This document shows positions 9,878 through 22,200 of a DNA stretch of 64,000 bases, in pieces (position 1 is the first letter of the stretch; each line of letters starts with the position of its first letter). The position numbers and the translations under genes are program-made. The stretch is from positions 26,264,724 through 26,328,723 of the forward strand of contig NC_049908.1 in the NCBI RefSeq assembly GCF_001411555.2, read 5' to 3'. The notes beneath the pieces were generated by a model that was not told where the DNA came from, made no database searches, and was given only the letters and a program-made list of their open reading frames with translations. The stretch comes from Juglans regia (taxonomy: Eukaryota > Streptophyta > Magnoliopsida > Fagales > Juglandaceae).

Positions 9878-12158
9878 TGAATGTTTTACTCAACCACATA
9901 AGATGAATTTTGCATAGGAGATGTTCTGGTCCAAATGCATAATTTATTGTTGGCATGCATGAATAGTGATTGTGGGGAACAAATTGGCGACACTATCGGC
10001 AGGGTAATCAACGTTGATGTCCAAGTAGATGGTTGTGGATGGGGTAATTTCCTTTGGGTTCAAATTGAATTGAGACAAAAAAAGTTGCAAGAGGTTGACA
10101 ATTACAATGCAAGGGAATTGGATGTGGGTTCCTTTAAAGTACGAAATGTCTTTGCTTTGCATGTGGCCGATTCATCCATAATCCTCTGGGATTCCTAGTA
10201 AGAGATAGGTAGAAACATGTTTAGTATGTTGCTGATGAACAATCTGGGGTTGGCTTTGGGTCAATCCCAATTTAGAAAGGAGAAGTAGATTTCCTTTGCT
10301 TGGTGCCTGCAGGTTTCCGCTTGGTGAGCATCTGCTCCGTAATCTTTTTCTCCCATGTGCTTGCTTTTAGATGAGGACACTTGGCAGTAGCGCTAGTGTG
10401 TGCAATTACCTCAAGGCCATTTATTTGTATTAAGGTCTAATGGGTTTGGATGTTCACATGTTTTGGGATTGATTTTGTGTTAGTTTCTAATGAGCCCAAG
10501 TTTATGAGGAAATTGATTTCTTAGGCGTTCTTGGGTTTAATTATTTCTGGAAATTAGTATGCTATTTTGTTTTGGGTTATGAGTTGCAAAGGTTTACATG
10601 CCACATGTGGATATCGTCAATTTAATATGTATATTTTGGTATCAAGATCCCATGCTTGCATCATAATATTCTAAAGACCAATTTATGAGTAATATGATTT
10701 TAGGTTTTAATCGAGTAATTGTTTGGAGAAATTATGTGAAAAATCAAAGTATATGGGAACTGATGATATTTTAGGATTCTAAGACTTTAGACTTTAAGAG
10801 AATATAGATTTTCATTTAATATCTAGGGTTTTAATTATGAAGTACGTGTTCAATTGGAAATTTAAGAAGTTACGTGGCTATTTTATAGGTGACGATTGAT
10901 ATTCCCCTTGCACTGTTGTGAGAAAATTTAGAGAAGTTAAAAAATCAAGGTAAGCGGAGTTCCTATTCTAGATTTTGCATTACGAGAAAATGAACTGAGG
11001 TTGATTTATGAAAAATCTGCATGTTATGTTTTGAAAAAGAAATGTGAAAACAACCTCAGTTATGTGTTATGCATTACTCATGAAATCTGTATAAAAGAGA
11101 AATTATTTTCTAACATGATTGGTATAAACATGAGCAAAATTTTTAGCATTCTATTTTTGATTAGTGCAAAAATAGCAAATATGTAATCTGAAAAGTTGTG
11201 CTTGTTGTATGAAGATGATCCGAATTTGTTTTGATTATACAGAGATGCTCTGAATCTATTTTTAATATTGTGAAAATGATATGAATCTATTCAGTACTCT
11301 GTTTTGATCTGATGTGGCATCTATTTTGATTATACGAAGATGCTCTGAATCTGGTTCTGACGCGATGGTTTTGGTTCTATTATATGGTTGGTACCCACAT
11401 CTTTATTCTGAGTGCACCCACTTTGAAAACAAAGTGGTTTTTCTATGTGATCTTACATGTGTGCACACTCGGTGCTCAAAGAATGAATAAGGGAAATATT
11501 CACAATCTAATAATGTCTGGTTTTGCCACTAGGGATAGCACAATCCTACTACGAGAGTTAAAAATAATCTCTGATATGATATGATGATATTATATGATAT
11601 GATATGACATGATTAGATGATGATGTTAAGTCATGTTATGCCAAAGATTTTTTGAATATGAACATTTTGAAATGTCGCTCTAATGTTCTGATAACATGTT
11701 TTTTGGTTTGCATTCTAGAACTGAAATGTTTTGTTCTGCATATTGAACTCTGTGAAAAGGCTCATATTTACATACTTTTATATGCTCTGCTTACTGAGTT
11801 GTTCGTATCTCACTCTTTATCTCCACAATATTTTTCAGATGATTTGGATAATTCACTGGGGAATCAGGAATAAGAAGTATGGATAAGGTTGTGTGAATTT
11901 AGTATAAAGAGAGCACTTTGGGTATTGGAGAATTTTATTCAATAAATTTGGTTTGCTCTGTTGACTTGTTATTTTGGAAGGTTGATGTTTATTTTGAGAC
12001 CTTGTGGTGTTCCTAGTTAATTACTTTGGAGTAGTTGGTTTAAAATAATGAGATCTATATGTAATTGAAAAATTGGAGATTACATCTGTATTGTGAAATA
12101 TGATCTTAAGTGAAAGGTAGTAACTCTCCGACCCCTCCAGGACCGAAGCGTTACACTC
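9878..12158 (+). mobile_element. Gypsy-type LTR remnant, plus strand
   Basis: The 3' part (about 11470-12158) resembles 18540-19140 in order and wording, including gataacatgtttt, ttttgttctgcat, tctccacaatattttcaga and the TATGATATGATAT-rich stretch. It ends gaagcgttaca at about 12158, a typical LTR terminus of plant Gypsy elements whose partner LTR begins TGTAACGCC (about 13616). The 5' boundary is unclear. No long open frame; 60-90 codon frames here are not supported as genes. Confidence 0.5.
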
Positions 12159-13615
12159 TTCATCAGTGACCTCTCGCAATACTCAATCAGAGAGAGACAA
12201 CAGAATAACACTATGTGCTTTCTCTTCATCTTCCTTTGTTAGTGTAGAAGATTCATCCGACACATTCTCATCCAAGAACTTTCTCAAGCCTTGTTGTCGT
12301 AATAGAGTCTTTAACTAGTTATCGGCAACTATTTTGAAGTATAATAGATTTTTGGGATTAACTAGTTATCGGCAACTATTTTGAAGTATAATAGAGGAAG
12401 CAAACACCAATGGCAGTTCGGCTTGAACAAGACTACATCCACTAGCAAAGTTGGTCTTAAGGAATTAACTTTCACAAAAATGGAGTATATGAGAGTAATC
12501 ACATATCACTCCTCAATCCCAAAAGCTTCAATACACCAATGAGCTCTCAAAATCTCACAAAATGAGTTTTCTGTCTTCTATCTCTGTTTCGGTTACAACA
12601 TTCTTCAAAACTGTGCAAAAACATGTGTATTTATACTTAACGGCATAGAAACCATAGTTTACGAACATTCGCTCGAGCAAGGTGTCGAACGAACAATCTA
12701 CTTGGCGTTCGCTCGAGCTGATTGTTGAGTGAGTGTTAAGCAAACAATCAACCTGGAGTTCGCTCGAGCAAATTGTCAAGCGAATGTTGAGCTAATAATC
12801 TATCTAGTGTACGCTGGAGCGGAATGTCAAGCGAAGTGTCGAGCCAAACTTTGCTCGAGCCAAGGTCAAGCCACAATCAAGCCAAATATCTGAATGTCAT
12901 TTTCAATAGGAAATCAAGCTTCAATTCCAGCAAATCAAGACAAGAAGTCTATTTGTTATCGAAATGTGGCAAAAGTCATATTCATGGATCCTATTTTTGG
13001 ACATTTTGGTGAAGTTATCAGAGTGCGCAATGGAAGCATGGTTTTTGGTAATGCGATGAGTTGAGAGTAAACATTAGTGTTGATTGGATATTAGTTGTAA
13101 CTTGAGATCAATTAGGACTTAAATCTTGTTGCTATAGATTTCAAGTTTTAGGATTTCAAAAATGAGAGATTTTTAAGGGTTCTGAGGTAAAAGATAGCGG
13201 AAGTAAAAGGCAAGGACAGGCAGTATTCAGGAAATAAAGCTGATATAGGTATGAGATTAGTTGGGATGTACTATAAAGGTAAGTGTTGAATATCTTCATG
13301 AATCGAGTATGAAATTAAAGGCCACAGACTTTGGAGAGTTTTATTTTTCTTTTTGTATGAGGTTAATATATTATGTGGAGAGTTCTATTTACTATTTTTA
13401 TATGAAGTCAAGCTAAGGATTTGGGTGGAGTTATTATTAGGTTTTTAATTTCATTGTTGAGATTTACATTTCTAGACGTGAATTGAACCTAGAGAGTATA
13501 ACGATAATGATCGAGGATTAAAATAAGCATAGAATGGATGTGACGAATAAGTTTTTAGGCCTTGCTTGAGGTACTAGCAAATTCCAAGGACAAATTTTTT
13601 ATAAGAGGGTGAGAT
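12159..13615. other. Interior between two Gypsy LTR ends, with a Copia-LTR-like fragment
   Basis: Only about 1.46 kb separates the LTR end near 12158 from the LTR start near 13616, and no gag or pol is recognisable, as in a deleted or LARD-like element. At 12660-12860 there are repeated GCTCGAGC/gttcgctcgag phrases like those in the Copia LTRs at 28875-29472 and 31244-31782, probably an inverted fragment of that family. Just before 13616 there is a purine-rich ataagagggtgaga tract suitable as a polypurine tract. Confidence 0.4.
12318..12393. repeat. Short direct repeat, two copies
   Basis: The phrase taactagttatcggcaac plus the following ttttgaagtataataga occurs twice, starting near 12313 and 12358. 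This is a local tandem duplication of about 46 bp in non-coding element DNA. Confidence 0.6.
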
Positions 13616-14071
13616 TGTAACGCCTAGGCCAATGCCCACGGATCCCTCTTCTTTCTTTACCGACTTATTTTTTCCCTTCTTCATTCTCTCCCCCACTCCC
13701 CGATGGTTTTTCCCTCCCTCTTCAATTTTCTCTCCTCTGATACTTCCTTTCCCATTCATGCCTCCACACTCTCTCAAATTCTCTTATTCCCTACAATTGC
13801 TCTCCTTGCCCCAGTCCTCGAGTTCTTTCCCCTCTCTTCCCTGCAGTTTTTTCCCCTTCCAATTATCTCATTCCCCATGCGCCACTCAACCCTAGATTCT
13901 ACTGCAAGCATCACCCCGTCAAGACCCGTGACCGAACTCCACCCTCTCACGGCAATACCAGACCACTGTGAGCCACCCTCATCCATCCTGCTGAGCATCT
14001 TGGTTTTTTTTCCTCCTCCCGATCTGCATTTCCTCTTTCTCTTGAGTTCTCCACCTTCAACCACTAAGCAT
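13616..14071 (+). repeat. Start of Gypsy-type LTR (duplicated segment, copy 2)
   Basis: Begins TGTAACGCC after a purine-rich tract, as a Gypsy 3' LTR would. From 13685 it is almost identical to 1-387. The Copia element at 14072-16996 is inserted here. The LTR probably continues at 16997-19150. Confidence 0.5.
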
Positions 14072-16996
14072 TAAAGAAACAAGCAAATATGATAGCACAA
14101 AAACTGTTTTTCAAAAGGCCTCAATCAATTTTTTTCATTTCCATCAGTTTTCCCTACTACATTTGTATAATGACTCACAGTATATATAGACCACAATAGG
14201 TGGCAACCTATTAATTCCAAATCACATGCCATCTAATAATATTTCAGTTATGTAAAATTCTTCTAGAGTCTTCTACTGCAATGCACATTATGCTTTTTGT
14301 TATTTAGCATCCAATGTCACGGCTGCACCTTTCTGTTTTTCCTTTGAGCTGATTTTTCTAGAAGCATCCTCTTGAGCAAAATGTTTTGAGGCAGAGGAAG
14401 GTCTAGGCCCAACGCAGTAAAGGGGCCAGACGCAGAAGCAAAATGGAAGCAGGCCTCATTAAAGCGAACATCATGTGAGATGTAGACTTGACCTGTTGGA
14501 ATATGTAGACAATTGTATCATTTATGATCTGGTCTATCGTCCATGAAGACACATAGTTAAGAGCAAAGATCTGTTTTGTGATGGTTAAATGGACGTAAAT
14601 TGGGGCAAAAAGCAGAGGCAAAAATGTGCAAAAATGAATAATTGGGAAAATGATGAAAGAGAACTTGAGAAGGGGAAATATTATTAAGAATTGGTGTGGG
14701 CATACAATTGATAAGGAAAATAGTAGTTAAAGGCCTCAATCCAATATTTGTCGGGAACCAAAGCATAGGCTAAAAGTGAAAGCCCAGTTTCAACAATGTG
14801 ATGATGACATCTCTCAACACTACCATTTTGAGGATGAGAATATGGACAAGTGATATGGTGAGAAATGCCGAATGATTTAAGTAAAGCAGGTAGGGGATGA
14901 GGCTCGCCTACCCAATTAGATTGAATAGAAATAACATTGGAAGAAAAAGTGTTACCAACGTAACATAGAAGAGCCAAAAATATAGTAGGGACATCAGACT
15001 TAGTGTGAAGTGGAATGAACCAAATATATTTATTAAAATTGTCTACAATTGAAAGATAAAATGATAACTAGCAGAGGATAGCACGGGCGCTGACTCCCAA
15101 ACATCAAGAAATAAAAGTTCAAAGGCTTCTATGAATGGGGAGGAGAAGGAGGATGAGGAAGAGCATGAGACTTGGCTTTAGAGTAGGCCGAGCAAGGAGA
15201 AGAAGATGTGCTAGTAGTGACTGGAATTTGAAACTGACAAATGGTGAAAGAGGTGGTACATGGAGAAGATTGGCCAATGCGTGAATGCCATATATGTAGG
15301 GATATTCTTAACCAATGAAGGCCTGATCTGAAAGCAAAATAGTAGAGGAAGAAGACGTGGTGCGAGAAGAGGTCTCATCATCTGAGGGAAGAACATAGAG
15401 GCCATCCCTAACGAGTCCCTAAAGGAGTACCTCCTGAGTATGTAGATCCTTCACAAAAATACCATAGGAGTGAAACTCAAAATGGACAGAATAATCTAAA
15501 CAAAATTGACGCACATATAATAAATTACAAGTAATCAAAAGAACATTCAAAAGTTTATGGAGAATAAATTTTCCAAAGGGTGTATGAAGTTGTGCAGTGC
15601 CAGTATTTTACTTGGTTAGTGCCATGATAAGGAGCAGAATCCAAATTGAGATTGGAGAAGTCTGCCATGAAGTAATTTGTTACTGCCGTGTCTGGGAACC
15701 AATTGTTTAGATGAGATGTTGAATCTGGAAGGGCTGTATAATAGGCAGTAAGAGAGGGTAGTGCTAGGGCTTGGTATTGATTAAAATGGTGACAACAAGA
15801 TAAAGTTGTGTGACCAGATTTTTGACAAACTTGGCATATGGGTTTGGTATTGGGTTGGTTTGAAAACAAGTTGGGACTTGAAAAGGAACCACCGTGGCCA
15901 CTATCACGACCTTGCCAATAGCCACGACCACAACCTTGGTTAGATGGAGTTGAGGATGGTCTGGTGGTGGTAGTGTGGGTTGCAAGGGGGCTACCTGAGA
16001 GAGAGGATTGTGTCTGATGGGCTAGTCATGACTCGTGGTTAAGAAGATAACTATAAACTTGTGATGAGGACAAAGGATCTGGTCAAGTAGTGATAGAGGT
16101 GACGAGGGACTCATAGTTTGTACCCAGACCAACCAAGAGGTAAGTAATAAACTCAGAAGAAGAAAGTGGTTGTCCAGCAACACCAAGGGAAGTAGCTAGT
16201 GATTTAGCTTTGTGGAAATACTCACTGATGGTTTCAGATCCTTTCTTTAGTGTTGCCGACCAGTACTAGGTTTGCATAGTATGTGCTGAAGTTTGAGTAG
16301 AGAATAAACTGTGTAAGGTGGTGCATTCAAGCCTTTGGGATAAAATTTTGTCTGTAAAGGAGGAATTAATGGCATAAATAATCAACTAGTCTTGTAGAAC
16401 CCATTTCATGTACTATGGGTTGGTATCTCCGTCAATTGTAGGAGAAGGCATTAGGATAGAGCCATCTATATACTCAAATTAACTAACAGCCTTTGAGGAA
16501 TGGGAGGATTTGAGCTTTCCATAGTAAGTAGTTGTCAGTGGTGAGCTTCAGGGTGATAAAATGGGTGGCTTAGTTGATGATGGTGGGATTTACAGTTGGT
16601 GTTGACTTTTCTGGTTCCATGGTGTGCAGCTAGCGAAGAAATGGATGTAGGTCCTTTTTACAGCTCCAGTACCATAAAGAAGTAAGCAAATATGATAGCA
16701 CAGATAGTGTTTTTCAAAAGGTGTCAATCAATTGTTTTCATTTCAATTGTTTTCATTCCCATCAGTTTTCCCCACTACATTTGTACAAGGACTCATAGTA
16801 TATATAGACCACAACAGGTGGCAACCCATTAATTCTGAATCACATGCCATTTAGTAATATTTCAGTTATGTAAAATTCTTCCAGATTCTTCTACTACAGT
16901 GCACATTATGATTTTTGTTATTCAGCATCCAATGCCACAACTGCACCTTTCTGTTTTGCCTGTCAGCTAATTTTTGTAGAAGCATCCTCTTGAGCA
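14072..16996 (-). mobile_element. Copia element with both LTRs, pol-deleted, minus strand
   Basis: LTRs are at 16675-16996 (5', 322 bp) and 14072-14378 (3', 307 bp). The 15-bp difference matches a small internal duplication of caattgttttcattt in the 5' LTR. Directly inside the 5' LTR, at about 16662-16674, the minus strand reads TGGTACTGGAGC, a degenerate form of the TGGTATCAGAGC primer-binding site of plant Copia elements. The interior of about 2.3 kb holds gag, protease and integrase remnants. Reverse transcriptase and RNase H are missing. No clear 5-bp target duplication was found. Confidence 0.82.
14379..16610 (-). pseudogene. Copia gag-protease-integrase remnants
   Basis: Reading leftward on the minus strand: gag fragments in several frames (about 16600-15900); a CCHC zinc knuckle, CQVCQKSGHTTLSC, at about 15820; a degraded aspartic protease active site, DTAVTNYF (about 15690); pre-integrase sequence; an integrase core from about 15090 to 14690 (YLSIVDNFNKYIWFIPL, CPYSHPQNGSVER); and a QVYISHDVRFNEACF linker. 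Multiple frameshifts and stops are present. Unlike the copy at 695-1399, the codons upstream of YLSIVDNF read as normal Copia (SAPVLSSASYHF), so this copy preserves the original order. Confidence 0.82.
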
Positions 16997-19150
16997 CAAT
17001 TAATGCAAAGGAAATGTGCGCCTTAATAAGCAATATCGCAAGTCGTGACAAGAGAACACAGACCAGCCACCACTGTCATTGCTCCAGCTGTAGTACACCA
17101 CTGCACATGGCCACAACGGTAACTCCATCTCCCTCATGTCCTCTGTCCCTTCTCTGTCTCTGTGTGCCCCACAAATTCTCATTCACAAATTCACCATTGT
17201 AGGGTACCAACCCGTGGTGCGTCGCTACTGTCCAACGCCAGTTTTGGTTGCCCCGTCGTGTCTGTAAGCAGCCACTTGACCCTTCATCGGATTTTTCCTC
17301 TTTCCAACTGCCGCTCTCTCTCTCTCTCTTCCCCTCTCTATTTCTTTCTCATGGTGCACGCATTTTGCTGTCCTAGTGCCATTTTTCACAGTATAGTTAG
17401 TAAGACACCGCCTCTGTCTGTGGGCTCCGTTGCCAATACCGCTTGACACCGCTAATGTTGGTGAGTTTCTCTATGCCCTGTTTGGAGTTTCTGCCCTTGA
17501 TGGTTTTCTATCATTCATTATTCTTACTCTTTCAAAATTTAAAATTTATGTTCATCTATTAGTGCCAGACCAATGGAGGTCGTGACATTGCATAACCCTA
17601 CTCGAAGTGTCGCCAAAGACGCCTCTAACGCCCTAGACCAACGTCATTTCGCTCTCTAATTCCACAGGGTCATCGCATGTGATTAGTTACAATATTCAGA
17701 ATATTAGGCGCATTTTTTACGTTGTTATGTGTGTGATATGAATGTTTGGAAATTGCTAAGATTTTAAATGAGTTATGTTTGAATGGTAGAATCTATAAAT
17801 GGTGTTATTTCTTGTTGAGTTGTTGTTTGATATCTCAGAAGTCTCAAATTTGTAGAGTTGTGAATGGAGGAGACTTGGATTGTACTGCTGTTTGAGTTGA
17901 GTTGTTGGCTGCCGAGGTTGAGAGTTGGATTGTTTGGGTTGATATGTGATTTGTTGGGTTGATAGGTGGCTATTTGGGTTTATGAGTATGGTTGTTTGGA
18001 CTTTTATGTGTGACTATTTTGACTAGTAATTGTGGTTGTTTCAATTGTTGGAATGAGTTTATAAATAAAAGTAGGTTAGAGGTAAATGGTTAAGCAAATA
18101 CAAGGAGGATGGACTAATTTTTATGAGGTAGTAAATTTCTTTAGATGTTGTGAGTAATTTATGCATGCTGAATATGTAGCTTGGGTTGTGGGATCTTGTT
18201 AATGAAGTGGGTTTTGTGTTGGTTTGGGGTTCATTACTAAAGTTAGTGGCATGCTTGTTTGGGATATTAACTTTTTGGTGAATGTGTTATGGTTTAGGTT
18301 GTCATACTGTTAAGCAAATATGTTTTATGTTTTATGGTTATGATTCTGATATTTCTGATTCTGTTAATGTATTGGTACCAATATTTCTATTTTGCTCTGA
18401 TTTTTGGCCCTGCCATTGGATACAATAGTGGCCTCTGGCCCCGCCACGGGACATAATAGTAGCCTCCAGCCTTGCCATGGGATACAATTGAAGGCCTCGC
18501 CACGAGATGCAATAGTGGTCTCTGTTTTGAGTGCACACATTGATGAAAAAGTAGCGAAATGTTCTGCTTAGCTAACTGCAAACGTGCACAACCCTACCAC
18601 GGGGGTTAAACATGACATATGTTCTAATATGATCCTCTGATATGATATGATAATTTCAGTTATATTATGTCAAAGGACTTTTGTTTATGAATACTTCTAA
18701 AACTATCGCTTTGATATTTTGATAACATGTTTTGTTTTGCATTATGAAACTAAAAACGTTTTGTTCTGCATTATGAAACTACGAATATTTTATTCTGCAT
18801 TATGCACTATGTAAATACATACTAGTATATATTTTCCGGATCTCTATTTTTGGAATTGATGATAACTCATCCCTTATCTCCACAATATTTTCAAATGTTT
18901 TAGCTAAGAATCAAGAATAGGAAGTATGTGTAAGGCTATGTGAGCATAGTGGATTATGTACAAAGAGAATACTTTGGTTATTGAAGAATTTTATTTAGTA
19001 GTTTTTCTCTCTCTCTTTTTTTTTTTTTTTTTGCACAGCTGACTTGGTTCTTTGGAAGACATTTATTTTGAGATTTTGTGGTGTCTTAGATTAAAAGTAG
19101 ATTAATTATACTAGTGTCTTAGATTAATTATACTGAGATTTTGCACGGTT
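16997..19150 (+). mobile_element. Remainder of Gypsy-type LTR interrupted by the Copia element
   Basis: Continues the LTR-like DNA from 13616-14071. Its distal part (about 18540-19140) matches the family of the LTR remnant ending at 12158. Short open frames at 16915-17450 are low-complexity. I do not see a clean LTR terminus. Confidence 0.4.
18402..18522. repeat. Imperfect ~31-bp minisatellite, about four units
   Basis: Units follow the pattern GGCC-(C/T)-YGCCA-nGgGA-nACAATAGTGGCCTCT. Three units are clear and one is shortened. They sit inside Gypsy LTR-like DNA. Confidence 0.6.
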
Positions 19151-19249
19151 GACTTGCTTCTTTGGAAGATGTAATTGAATATCAAACATAATACAAGATT
19201 TATTTTGCACGTTCGATCGGAACGCCATAACGAGTTGTAGGTTTCAAAT

Positions 19250-22200
19250 ATCAAACATTGATGTTTATTTGGTCCAAAAATCTTTGTATAATTGTACATA
19301 AAAAAGACAAGATCGACACCAAAATACAAGAACATATCACAAAGGATGATCTCAACATGGGTCCAACAGAACCATATGATGCAGTAAATGATATCCCCCC
19401 AAAAAAGAGAGCAAACCTAGCAATCTTGGACCCAACAAAACCATCTGATGTAGTTAATGGCGATCTCAACATACAACCCGAGGATGATCTAGCTCAAGAA
19501 GACAATCTGTCACTTACTACATATCTTCAGAAGGTTAAGAAGGAGGAAAAAAAAAAAGTGGAAACGAAACGAAGAAGCAACATGGGAAGATTCCATCCAT
19601 ACATAAAGAATAAAGTCTTCAACACAGGCGGTAAACTCTATCAATCTTCCCCAGATCTTATTACTCCAAAAGTCCAATTGGGTGAGGAGGCAGGGCCTTA
19701 TCTACCCCACGATGATATATGAGGATCCTCTCATGGAACTACAGAGGCCTGGCCCGACCTGCTGCAAAAAGAAGCTTGGGGACCCACATTAGGTCTCACC
19801 AACCTGATGTGGTCTTTATATCAGAGACTTTTTTGCAGGATAACAATATCACTGGTGTTGTAAATACTTTAAGCTTTTCCTTGTCTGTAAGTGTGCCTAG
19901 TGTAGGGTAAAAGGGTGGCCTTTTGTTAATGTGGCGCCTAGATTTGGATATAGAACCAATCTTCATTTCTAGTAATGTTATTGTTGTAATTGTGTACTCG
20001 GATCCTATTTATATGCCATGGCTCCTATTATTAGTCTGCTGTCCTACGCAACACACTCAAAAATTGAGCTTTTGGAATTTGCTTTCCTCTATAGTCAATA
20101 GCTACCCGGGTCCTATTTTGGGTATTGGGGATTTTAATTCTCTCTTGAACCAAAAAGAAAAGTCAAGGGGTAGGCCATTTGCTTCTTCATCTTCTCCCTC
20201 TGGGTTTTAGAGTTTTATGAATGACAATGGGTTTGCAGATTTAGGCTACTGTGATCCTAAATTCACATGGACTAATAATGGACAGGGAAGAGGTAGAATT
20301 AAGGAAAGACTAGACTGTGCCATCTCCAACTCACAATAGACTATGCTCAATCCTAATTCCAGATTATTCAATCGTCCCATTCGTAACTTAGATCACTCGC
20401 CTATTCTACTATTCACTAAAGGAAAGACCAAAGTCAAAAGACCATTCAAATTTGAGGAATTCTGGTCAAGAGATGAGTCTGGTCTGTTGAGGTGTCTGGC
20501 ACTCCTTTCTTTATATTGACCCAAAAACTCAAAATAGTGAAAAAAGCTATTAAAGTCTGGAATGCTAAGCACTTTGGTCACATTCAAACCAGTATAAAGA
20601 GTCTCACTGAGTTGCTTAGTCAAGTTCAACAACAGGACCCACCCAATAATTCTCTTTCCCAAGAGGACTCAATCAAAGATTGTCTTAATGAATACCTTAG
20701 AAGAGAGGAATCCTTGTGGAAACAAAAATCAAGAATTCAATAGTTGACAACAACTGATTTGAACACTAGGTTCTTCCACATGTCGGCTACTATTAGAAGA
20801 AGGAAAAATGAGATCAATTGTCTGAAGAATGATTCCAATCAATGGGATTCCAACCCTCTGAATATTCAGTCCATGTTTCTTAATCACTTCCAGAATATGT
20901 TTCATTCTTCTAATCCAACTTATCCTGGAAATTTGGACAACCTTTTCCAAGAGACAATAACAAATCATGATAATGATATTCTTTGCTAGATTCCATCGGA
21001 GAAGGAAATTCTGAATACCATCAAGCAAATATCTTCTTCAAAGGCTCCTGGTCTAGACAAGTTCATTGGGTTTTTCTACAAACAATATTGGGGATATTGT
21101 CAAAGAGGATTTGATTCAAGCCATAAAGAGTTTTTTCATTGATAGCAAGTTGCTTAAAGAGATGAACCATACATATATTGTTCTGATTCCCAAGAATAGT
21201 TCCCCTAGCACAGTTCATCAATATAGACCCATTAGCCTCTCGAATGTAAGTTATAAAATCATTGCTAAAATTCTAGCGAATAGGCTAAAGGGTGTTATGC
21301 ACAAGTTATTCAAGAAAATATCATCCTTGCTCAAGAAAGTCTTTCATGTATTGAGGAAAAAACAAGGTAGAAAAGGACTTATGGCGATCAAAATAGACAT
21401 GGAAAAAATATTCGACTTTATGGAATGAAACTTCATTCTAAACATCTTCAAATGTATTGGCTTTAATCAAACATGGATTCATTGGATCAAGGAGAGCATC
21501 ACAACAATCTCATATCCTGTAGTGATTAATGGCATCCCCCATGGGTTTTTCCATCCCTCAAGAGGATTCAGGTAGGGAGACCCTCTCTCCCCTTTCCTTT
21601 TTATACTTGGTTCAAAAGTTCTCTCTAGGTTGCTACTAAGACAGGAACAAATTGAGTCTATAAAAGGAATCAATATCTATAGGAATGGGCCTTCTTTCTC
21701 CCATCTGTTATTTGCAGATGATTTAATTCTCTTTGGACTTGCTAACTGCAACACTGCTTCAACCCTTGCTAGAACTCTTAATAATTATTCAGATTGATCG
21801 GGGCAAAAAATCAATACCTCCAAGTCCTTCATCCAGTTCAACAAAAACAATAGGCAAGAAGTCAAAAGAGATATAAGGAATATCCTCCAATTCAAGATAT
21901 CCCCCTCTAAGATTAAATACCTAGGATTGCCTCTAAACTTTGGAAGTCCAATGCAATCACACCTCAATGATATCTTGACTAGAATTCAGGAAAAGCTTGA
22001 ACAGTGGAAATCAAAGCTTCACTCTCAAGCAGGGAGGACAACAAGTGATTGCATTAAGCAAAATACCTTCCTACACCATGACTACAACTCTGATTCCTGC
22101 TAACATGGCAAAAAAAGTTGATAGAGTATTGATGAGATTTTGGTGGGGGTTCGATAATCACAAGAAACATAAATATACCCCCAAGTCTTTGTCTTCCATT

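Noticed and set aside
18600..18660. TATGATATGATAT run considered as a satellite
   Set aside because: Short and shared with the LTR remnant at about 11570-11620, so it is part of the LTR.
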